DNA of 64,000 nt, taken from contig JASDDO010000016.1 of the NCBI GenBank assembly GCA_030015575.1, positions 108,519,241-108,583,240 of the forward strand, read 5' to 3'. Of this stretch, positions 55,801-64,000 are shown in pieces. The notes beneath the pieces are model-generated. The model did no database searches. It was given only the letters and a program-made list of their open reading frames with translations, and was not told where the DNA came from. Source of the DNA: Agapanthus africanus (lineage: Eukaryota; Streptophyta; Magnoliopsida; Asparagales; Amaryllidaceae). Position numbers and translations under genes: made by a program. Every line of letters starts with the position of its first letter. The stretch's first letter is position 1.

Positions 55801-57430
55801 AATACTGGCTTTTGGATTGTCTTAGTTGCATAAGTCATTGCCGCTCCTTTTATCCTTTGTATTTCTCAGAACACCCCGTATTACTACGGATATCCACTTC
55901 CATTGGATAGATCTATCGTATGGCTATATACGAACTCGAAGGGACTTCTTCGAGGATGGATCCAGGTTCAGGAGAAATAGAATTGGTTTATTCAGTTGTC
56001 TTTTATTATCACCTTCTCTCAGATTGCGAGGGCTCCTTGGTTTAGGAGAGTACACCTATTACGCTTATTGGATAGTCTTATTCCAAACCATAGGCTGGTG
56101 CCAGAAGGTGGGGAATGAAGAAAACCAATTAGCCTAAGTAGGGTGTGCAGAAGGTAATATGTAAAGACAAAATAAAAGGATTAGAAACAGGGCAAAGTAA
56201 ATTGCGACTGTTATCATTCACGACCAAACCGCGTACTTCGTCGCTACTCCTATTTCACCTTTGCTTTTTCCCCAGTTCGGGAGAAATAGAATAAGGTATT
56301 ATTCAGATTGTCTTTTATCATCAACTTCTCTCGTGTTGTGAGTACTCCTAGGATTAGGAGGGTACACCTATTATGCTTACTGGATAGTCTTCTTCCAAAC
56401 CATAAGCTGGTGCCGAACGGTAGGGAAGGAAGAAAACCATTTAGCCTAACGAAGGTGTACAGAAGGTAATGACTAAAGACAAATAAAGGGATTTGGAGAG
56501 ATGGCAAAGATATATACGGTTAAAGTCATGAATTGGATTATGGAAGAGGCATTACTAGGAATACCAGGATACCCCTACGAAACATTTTAATGTTTCAGTT
56601 TCACTGCGCATTGTTAAAAGAAAACTGTTTTCCCGATTAGATACTTACTCCAGGGTATGTATTTACCAGGTTTCATTCTCATATCTGTACAGTTTTACAG
56701 ATAATGAGTGGGATTAAGTTATTGGGAATTAAGGTGATCATCCTCATTATATCGGAATTCGTTGTAATTGGTGATATTTGAGGAAATCGCCTGGGTACAG
56801 TTTTCAACCCACGATGCACAAGTTTTTGAGTTATTCAACTCAGCGGACTTATATAGAGTATTGTATGTTGTCCAGTGTCCGTCAGGACAGAGGGGTAGGT
56901 TCTCGTACTATGTTCTGTTTACTTGTGACTTCTCTAGTTTTTAGACAAGTGTTTCGTAGAAATACAATGTCTAAGTTTTGAGAAGCTGTGGGTATAAGAA
57001 TAAAGTAGAGAACTAGTTATCGCAAGTATCGGGATTCTTCAAAGAGATTGAGGATGTAGATTCTTATGATTGGTATTCAGTTGATAGTAATGGTTTTGAG
57101 AAACTTATTTCTCTTTCAGGTTACTCATAATTGGATGGATTCCTAAGTTGAGTAATGATGATTAGCCTTTTTCCATTAAATTGTCATGCACTGGAGACAG
57201 CTGCATGATTTGAATCTGGTTCCAATTAAATTAGTGCCTCTATTTCTATATTGGATATAGAATGGTTCATATCTTAACGTTGTTAAGATACGGGGAGTTG
57301 TCCAACTTATGCTTAAAACCAGACACTGGATAACTCAAATCACGTTTCTGTAATGGATGTTTGTGGGTTGACCCTGGCTTTGACGAGGGTTGACATTTCT
57401 ACCATCTGGAAGATCAATAGTGATATTGTT
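55801..57430 (+). pseudogene. Copia-D gag/integrase region, unrecognisable
   Basis: By position this should hold gag, protease and integrase. No long frame exists and only faint similarity is seen, for example GACAGAGGGGTAGGTTCTCG near 56887 at the expected place of the integrase DRGGEY block. An internal direct duplication (about 55965-56195 and 56271-56505) adds length. Open frames 55826-56137 and 56250-56507 lie in the duplication and show no domain. Confidence 0.45.
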
Positions 57431-58875
57431 CTTGACTCGCCACAGTTTTATTAAAATGGATTTTTTCAGAAAACAATAGCGGGGGTATGGTAGAACTGGA
57501 AGTGATTCCAGAACCGCAAACGATTACGGAAAATTTAATAGGACCTATATATTCAATCAGGTTTGACATTCCAATAGCCACTCCGCAGATATGGTAGGTA
57601 ACCTCAGACACCCGAGAGGTACTCCGGTAGCCTCAAGGACGGTGACAGGGAGGTTCTTGTTTACCCAGACTTGACACTACTGTTGTTCCAGACCATGAGA
57701 CCCGGCAGGAGGCTAAATATAACGTCGTTCTAGACTAGCTTTAGAAGTGGACGTATATATTATTCTGCCAGAGGGTTGTCATAGTCAGTGGGAGCAGCGG
57801 AAGCATAGTGGGCAAGTAGCTTATGTCTATTTATAGGCTTGAGCAGATATAACAGAGATTAGATCATCTAATTTTGATGAGACAGTCATGGCTTTGACTT
57901 CATCAGAATAGGGGATGGATCTGTTGAGAAGGTAGTAAGGTGTGATGTCCTGGTATTTGGATGACATACACAGAGTAGGAAGTAAAATTCCTATACTACG
58001 ATCGGTTGTACTTTGTTCGTCACACAGTTGTTTCTCAACAAAGGATATGGATATAATATTAGACATTCTGGTTTCTAGATCTATGGTATTAGATCTAGAT
58101 TTGGGTAGTTTTCCAATGTGGGTACTTTGATAATATTCTAATAGTATTTTAGAATAGATGACTCTTGGCATGGTGGTGTACCTGCAGGTGATGGAGTCAC
58201 CCTCTCTAAAGGTGTCTTACAGACTAAAGGAGAGAGGGATGTGCATGATTGGCAGATCACTTGCTTAGGCAATTGAGTCAATCATGAGATGTCAAGTACC
58301 ACACCAGATGTTGTTTTTTGCACTAGATGCGATAAGTTTATATTAATCCAATCCTGGAGAAACATAAGGAAGCGGTTTTAGAACATAAGTGCATGTTCTA
58401 CGGATTTGATGACAACAGCCTCCTTCGGGAGATGGTTATCATTCCAGGCTTCCAAGGTGACATAGATGATAGAGTGATTGTTAGAGTAATAGTTTTCCCT
58501 CTGACGAGGGACAGTATTATGGACAGGTGGTCCAAGAGGATACTGTGGGAGGCATGGTGCTGGATACTGATTAGGTTCAGTTATCGATACAGTCTAAGAA
58601 GTTTGGATTTGGAGTTCATTTATGAACTAGGTCCCATGAGATATCCAGACATATTCTAAGACAGGTAATACTCGATTCGGGAGATAGCTTTCTCCGCGAA
58701 CTTGAGATTAAGAGAGACATAGAAAGAAACATCAGGGTGGATCCACTCACTGAGGCTATTTCTCGAACACAAGAGTTTTACAAACTAGCTTTGTGAAACT
58801 GATTAGTAGAGGAGTTGGATGTTCGGTATCACACGGGCTGTGAGTATGCGACATCGCAATAATTAGCCTTGAGTG
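57431..58875 (+). pseudogene. Copia-D reverse transcriptase/RNase H remnant
   Basis: Pol can be followed by similarity on the plus strand despite many stops: MVELEVIPEPQTITENL near 57487 (linker after integrase), SGSSG and SIYRLEQI near 57795-57850, then a 62-codon open frame at 57942-58130 holding YLDD plus the IPILRSV and STKDMD blocks equivalent to YVDD, IPMLQSV and SMKDL, GVTLSKG near 58190, and a short tail to the polypurine tract. Order and orientation agree with the element. It is non-functional. Confidence 0.7.
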
Positions 58876-58887
58876 CAAGTGGGAGAT
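58876..58887 (+). other. Copia-D polypurine tract
   Basis: CAAGTGGGAGAT directly precedes the 3' LTR start TGTTGG, as in Copia-A and Copia-B. Confidence 0.85.
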
Positions 58888-60991
58888 TGTTGGAGATAGT
58901 GCCCTCAAAGTCAATTATTGGATCGCTGGTACGTGATTGCAATGATTGAGGAAGGACCTATACCGATATGACAGTCTTACTCAAGATGATAGTATGCTAT
59001 CTGGTTTGTCTTTATCATCGTATACATGCTTTAGTTCACTATTGCATGATTGATAGAGCCCATAGGATTCTGCTTGACAGCCAGCAGTATGATGGCGATC
59101 ATATACGTGGGAGCTGGAGTCTATAAGCACATCCTTAAAAGTGTCCCTAGTCGTGGGAGTTTCGAGACAGGGCATCGATACTCCAGAGTAGACTAGTGTA
59201 TACAGTCGAGACCCCGACGAAGGGCGATGGCCGGTCTCACAAGCCATTGGTGTCAGTTTTATCACCTAAGATGTATACAGGTGCTCATTGGGTTATGAGT
59301 ACACCGGACAGGACTCGCCGGGAACCTGCTAGTTGGTATTATACATATCGTCAGATAGCAGTTCCCTGGTGACATGTGTACAGGTTAGTTCATCGACCTG
59401 AGATCGTGATTTGTCTCGTATGAGTTCCCACTGTGCTTAGATTACTACCCTACCACGCTCAAAGGAGTTGTGCAAACAAGTTTTAGTTGGGTACAGTCCC
59501 GAGCCACATTGGAGGCAAGTGAGCGGATCGTCGGGGATTCGTCTCTCCCGGTATTGGAGGTTGATGTCGCGCAGTGCACGGGTGGCCATCACTAGAAACC
59601 CTCGGCCGAGGTAGTAGAGAATTACTGATTTGGATCAGTAGTTTCTCAAGTAGTGATGGGCTTCATGCCGACACGATTTATCGCGTTATTAGGGGTCTGA
59701 CTTTATCCACCCTCCTAGACTCGATATGCGATACTCTTTAGACGAATGAACCGGACTTTATATACATTGTCACTGTCAGGCTCAGAGGGTTTATGGATGA
59801 GTTTGCTCGTCAGCTTCCCTTCCAATCAATACATAGGCAAACCGTTACGTACAGCTTGTACCTCTGACGTGCTAGAGGTTATACCCAGTGTCGATGTGTT
59901 GATGAGTCATTAGAGTCCCCCACAGACACTTTCCCAAGTTCGGGCGAAACGTTGTAGAGGCCATATGGGTTTATGGCAAGGTTCAGAAAAAGCACGTGCG
60001 TTTTCGCACGTGTCGTTTTTCGGACAGATAATACTGGTAGGCTTTGGTTTAAGCCGGAACCCAGTATTATACTATGTAGATATAATATCTTTGTCTCAGT
60101 TGCATTTGTATTCGGTCGTAATACAAATGTAGGTATGTTTATACTGATACGGGGTTATCCTGAAATTCGTTTCAGGATCACTTTTAGAAGTTGCCAGTTT
60201 CTAGTTTTCTATCAGCCGTATTTTGACATTCGGTTAAATGCGGATTTATCTTTTCTTGATTAGGTGAGTCAGTGTTCTAGAAGGTTATAGAGAGGGTGAC
60301 AAGGCTAGTGAGTCATTAGGTCATTAATGGTGCATTTAATGACAAGGTGACTAGGTTAATTGTGATTGGTTTGCTTTAAATGCTTTCATACTTGATGCTA
60401 AGATATTTGTTGTTGATCTTTTCCTTTGTGGTCACCTTCCCCCTCCTACACTCACCTCCCTCCCTCTCTATAAGTGGCCGGCCCCCTCCCCTCCTCTAAA
60501 AGCTCATGGTTGTTGTTCACTAGGAAAAAGATTATGATAGATTCGGGTTCATGAAAATTAGATAGCTTCTTTCTCATTTCACCCGATCCAAAAGGCAACT
60601 TCCATAACCGTTCGTCCATAGCCTTGGACGTAACGAGACAAAGTGTTCTACTCATTCTCTACTTCATCTTGGTCGTCTCTTTTAGCAAACTTGACGATCG
60701 AGTTTCCTCGGTTCAGAGGCGGGAGCCCGTTTAAGGATCCGTCGACGTGGTGCCACCTGGACGACAAGACTGAAGATCGAGGAGATCGGAGCAGCCGCAA
60801 CAAGCGTGGGATGATGGTTGAAGACCGAAGGACTCGGATCATTCGGTATAACATTTCTACCCACTTTCTAGTTTGTTAGTTTAGCTTTAATGGCAGATCC
60901 GGGTTACGGTACACGATAGCGCCAGTTGTAAAAAGTTTTTGTTCCGCATTTGGCGTCTGTTAGACGGCCGGGGCGCTACCGTGGATTTACA
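58888..60991 (+). repeat. Copia-D 3' LTR
   Basis: Same length (2104 bp) as the 5' LTR, ending GGATTTACA, followed by TSD GTTCT. Differences from the 5' copy are scattered substitutions, roughly a few per hundred bases by eye. Confidence 0.92.
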
Positions 60992-61029
60992 GTTCTACCC
61001 GTCATTATCCAGGTTAATTTGAACCCACC

Positions 61030-61156
61030 CGTACATACCCTTGACGAAGGACAAAATGGCTGTACGACTGTCCCAAACTAACGCATCTATCTATGTTACA
61101 GATAAATATTCAGCAGCTACCAATCACTATGCCTTGGCGAAGGTCAAAATACATAG
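61030..61156 (-). other. Copia-A leader hairpins 1 and 2
   Basis: Outer stems are CTATG/CATAG (61127-61156) and CGTACA/TGTACG (61030-61066); inner stems are CCTT/AAGG with loops CGCC and CGTC. Hairpin 3 is at 39320-39353 beyond the Copia-D insertion. Confidence 0.72.
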
Positions 61157-61745
61157 CTTGAATACTACTGAATATCTAACTGAAATGACGGAAGGCTACG
61201 AATGGTTTTGGCGAAACCGTGAACGCAGTGAACTTGATATAATCGAAGGAACTTGATAGCTTTTAAAAGGAGTGGTTTGAGCTCCGCATTTTAAAAGTTT
61301 TGCAATTTTGAAAAAACCGAGTGGTTTTGAAATTGTTCCAATGATTCAACTTTGGTTTGTTTTCTTTGCATTAATATAATGCGTCCCATCAATTAATCCT
61401 ACCATTGCAGAAAACAATGAAAATATAGCGTACGCTTATTCCATCCGCATTCGCCACGGGGCCCTGTCATCACCCGTTAGGTTACTTAACTAACGACAGA
61501 GCGGGGGCTGGACTAGCGCGGATGCAAAACATAAGGAACGTCTACTAGATATCATATATATATATATATATATGCATTCGTCAGACGCAATGATAGGCAT
61601 TCCAGATCATAGATGAACACACTGGATATACTAGGAATCCGCGTTTCGTTTGAGCATGTAATGAAAGACGGATTCCAAGGTCGTAATGAATAGCCAAACC
61701 CCTCCCTAGACCCCTATGGGTGCGGCAAACTACCCGCCAAATACC

Positions 61746-61791
61746 CGAAGTGAAGCTACCTCCCTTTACGAAGTGAAGCTACCTCCCTTTA
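61746..61791 (+). repeat. 23-bp tandem duplication
   Basis: The 23-bp unit starting CGAAGTGAAGCTACC occurs twice in perfect tandem, with the first bases of a third decayed copy after it. Confidence 0.85.
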
Positions 61792-62296
61792 CAAAGTGAG
61801 TAGGCCACTCGGCAGTTCAAAGTACTCGGTAGTTTGTGCACCTCACCTTGGGTCTATCCTAGGAGCAGAAAACAGTAAAAGGAATAATATACAATGGTGG
61901 CTACAACCTCAACCGGGATGTGTTACCATAAAATAATATTACATCAATTTACAATTTACATCAAATGAAAGATAAAACGCTCATCTCACATCCCCGGCTA
62001 TTCATCCACGACAATCCAACAAGTTCATATACACAAACCAGTATCACAGATCACTGATTTGTGCAACACCCACTAATCGACGTATAGCGATTAGCAGACG
62101 TTCAGCACATATAACACATCAGAGATATAATCCGATTAGCCAAAGTTCATAGAATTTCGATCAATAACCACATTTGAATCTACTCCCAATATAAAACTGT
62201 ACACAAAAATTCCTGAGCAGAAACAAAATATCCCAGAAAACACAACACAACCTCAGAGACCACCAGAAAAAATTTGGGCCAACTCGGATTCGACTC

Positions 62297-62346
62297 GGCC
62301 GCGGAACGGCGGCAGAACTCTTGGTTCTGCCGCGGTTCCACGGTGG
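62297..62346 (-). other. GC-rich inverted repeat in Copia-A leader
   Basis: Arms around GGCGGCAGAAC and GTTCTGCCGCGG pair at 18 of 20 positions. It lies 195-244 nt after the primer-binding site. Confidence 0.72.
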
Positions 62347-62540
62347 TTTAACCGAGTTAGGCGCCTAAATTTCTTCAGTGATCTATAAAAATCCTGCACG
62401 TATTTTTCAGGTCTCTGAAATAATTTTTAGGCCAGATCTGAAAATCGACGAAAAGTGCATAAATTGTATCGTGTTTTCGAGATTTTTTCGTGATCAAAGT
62501 TCTAAAGGCTTTTCTAACATGTTAATTATGGTTTAGCCTA

Positions 62541-62552
62541 GCTCTGATACCA
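62541..62552 (-). other. Copia-A primer-binding site
   Basis: TGGTATCAGAGC on the minus strand, one base from the 5' LTR border at 62554. Confidence 0.88.
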
Positions 62553-62553
62553 C

Positions 62554-64000
62554 TGTAAGTCAAGGTCACTCCCCCCGCTAGTTAACAGGGAGGCAGAATA
62601 GGTAAAAATCAAAATTTTCTTACAAGGTAACATTGACTATGCATAAGGATCTTTGCTCAACCCTAACTAACAAACTAACTAGGAATTGTTAACTACTATG
62701 TTAGAAGATGATTATACCTCAAGCTACAAGTCCTTCTTCTCCTCTTTGATGGAGTGGTGGTGGATGCGCCTCCTCGTCGGCTTCTCGAAGTCAAAGAAGA
62801 TCCACCCAAGAGTTCCAACCTTGAGCTAAACCTCCTAATTGAGGTAACTAGATCACTTGGTTTGCTAAGCAAAGTAACCTAGAGTGAGTATAGAGTGATT
62901 TTGGTGGCCAAGTCTCACTATCCCTTGATTCTCAACTCATGAGACACTAGGGTTATGAGAAGGAGAAGGAGAGAAAATGAGTGTAGAGAATAATGAAGAG
63001 AATGAGCTTGAGGAAAGAGAAAAACCAACCTTTTATTTTGATAATTGAGATGGCTACATTGATATGACCATAAGCTTGTCACAATTAATGCTAAGCAAAA
63101 ATATCTAGTGCTCAACAAAAATATCTAAGTCAACAAAAGTCAACCAAGTCAAATGTCAAACCAATTAGCCATGACACAATTATTATTAATAAAAAAATTA
63201 GTAAACAATTTCCTCCACCTCATAATGGTTTTAATCAAGTCAATGGTCAAAATCTCTAATGAGGTGTCTCCTTCTATGTCCCTCCCATCCGTATATACAT
63301 ACCCGCATCCGCGTTTCGAGAAACACGAACATAATGAGACTAAACCAACCCAACAATCTAATACTAGGATCCGGCTTAAACCAAAGCCCACTAGTATCAA
63401 CCGTCCGAACATCATACGTGCACAAGTACGCGTATGTGAACGAACCCTGTTGTAAAACCATACGACCTCTACATCGTTTCGCCCAAAGTTGGGAAACCCT
63501 TTGTGTGGGACTCTAAAGACTCGACACTACGCTGGCAGTGGGTTTAACCACAGGCCGCAAGCGGTACTAGCTGTACGTAACGATCCCCAGGTAGATGTCG
63601 ATAAGAAGGCCGATGAGGAAAAACCCATCCGAACTCCTACTGAGACTGAATGTGACAATCTCCGTACAGTCCGGTCTGTTCATCTAAGAGTATCGCATAT
63701 CGGGCCTAGGGGGCGGTAAACGTCAGACCCCTAATAGTGGTATAAGTCGTGTCGGAGTACGATCCAAAACACCCTGAGAAACTACTGGAGTACCTACCAG
63801 TAAATCTCACTTGCCCTGGCTAGGGACTTTGTGTAATGGCGTTCCGAACACAGCGCGAAATCAACCCCCAATACTGGAAGAGAAGAATCCTATCTAACCG
63901 CCACTGCCCCCAAGTGCTTCGGGACTGCACCCAACTACTACCTGTTTGCATGACTCAATAGAGCCGTGGTAGGGTAGTAATCTATGAACAGTGGGAACAC
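62554..64000 (-). repeat. Copia-A 5' LTR, cut by window end
   Basis: Begins TGTAAGTC on the plus strand and matches 6908 to about 8350 of the left LTR. About 550 bp should follow outside the window. Open frames such as 63149-63415 and 63153-63455 recur in the left LTR and are not genes. Confidence 0.88.

Larger units (their letters stand above)
39370..60991 (+). mobile_element. Copia-D: decayed Ty1/copia element
   Basis: This plus-strand element has LTRs at 39370-41473 and 58888-60991 (2104 bp each), primer-binding site 41475-41487, polypurine tract 58876-58887 and a perfect TSD GTTCT (39365-39369 and 60992-60996). Its internal domain (about 5.4 kb without the Athila insertion) has leader blocks shared with Copia-A and Copia-B and only a heavily mutated pol. 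Despite the decayed pol the LTRs are very similar, so this copy was probably mobilised by another element after its pol had decayed (inference). Confidence 0.92.
60997..62540 (-). other. Copia-A leader, primer-proximal part
   Basis: Read leftward from the primer-binding site: GC-rich inverted repeat (62297-62346), the block near 61680-61900 shared with other copia leaders, a 23-bp direct duplication (61746-61791), a TA microsatellite near 61555-61572, and hairpins 1 and 2 (61127-61156 and 61030-61066). It is interrupted by Copia-D at 60992 and continues at 39369. Non-coding. Confidence 0.78.
6908..64000 (-). mobile_element. Copia-A: Ty1/copia element, host of three insertions
   Basis: This LTR retrotransposon is read on the minus strand. 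Its LTRs are 6908-8908 and 62554 to beyond the window. Own internal sequence is in four pieces: 8909-12062 (end of protease to RNase H), 23047-24207 (gag and upstream leader), 39171-39369 and 60992-62553 (leader). The pieces rejoin exactly when three insertions with TSDs CAAGC, CATAT and GTTCT are removed, and the joined leader aligns with the continuous leader of Copia-B. Without insertions the element would be about 10 kb. The left LTR begins TATAAG where the right begins TGTAAG. Protein similarity places it with Angela/Tork/TAR-type plant copia elements (family-level inference). Confidence 0.88.

Noticed and set aside
55826-56137. 103-codon frame in Copia-D
   Set aside because: Lies in a duplicated, decayed region and matches no copia protein.
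61555-61572. TA microsatellite as an origin or matrix-attachment signal
   Set aside because: A short simple repeat; nothing else supports a function.

Overview
This window is nuclear DNA of a flowering plant, almost certainly from repeat-rich heterochromatin. I find no host gene, tRNA, rRNA or organelle sequence. Every kilobase can be assigned to an LTR retrotransposon or a fragment of one. The pol proteins are of the plant Ty1/copia type (Angela/Tork/TAR-like) and the Athila branch of Ty3/gypsy. Species cannot be named from the sequence.

Layout. (1) 1-6907: scrambled pieces of copia LTRs in both orientations plus a leader without genes. (2) 6908 to beyond 64000: one minus-strand copia element, Copia-A, with its left LTR at 6908-8908 and its right LTR from 62554 running off the window. 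It is split by three insertions, each with a 5-bp target-site duplication (TSD). (3) Insertion 1, 12063-23046, TSD CAAGC: LARD-1, a plus-strand non-autonomous element with two 4.6-kb LTRs around a 1.8-kb internal region without genes. (4) Insertion 2, 24208-39170, TSD CATAT: a chimeric unit whose two outer ends are both U5 ends, in inverted orientation. It is itself broken by Copia-B (26955-37557, minus strand, TSD AGATG). (5) Insertion 3, 39370-60991, TSD GTTCT: Copia-D, plus strand, with a decayed pol. It is broken by an Athila-type element (41851-53804, minus strand, TSD GGCCC with one extra base on the left).

Order of events read from the nesting: 1-6907 fragments, then Copia-A, then LARD-1, the chimeric unit and Copia-D (order among these unknown), then Copia-B inside the chimeric unit and Athila inside Copia-D.

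Coding state. Copia-A once had a complete gag-pol but now has stops, a frameshift, a YVDG in place of YVDD in reverse transcriptase, and a mutated zinc knuckle. Copia-B has lost gag but keeps YVDD. Copia-D keeps only a recognisable shadow of pol. Athila has long gag, protease and RT-RNaseH-integrase frames broken by three stops and two frameshifts. LARD-1 codes for nothing. None can move by itself as it stands; LARD-1 has intact ends and near-identical LTRs, so it was probably moved recently by proteins from another element.

The most interesting signal is in the untranslated leaders. Three copia elements carry three spaced two-tier hairpins (inner stem CCTT/AAGG with a four-base loop in two of them) whose outer stems differ in sequence but stay paired. 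The same three carry a GC-rich inverted repeat about 190-245 nt downstream of the primer-binding site. Leader pieces are also shared between superfamilies: a 31-bp identity between Copia-A and Athila, and a copia-like leader block inside LARD-1.
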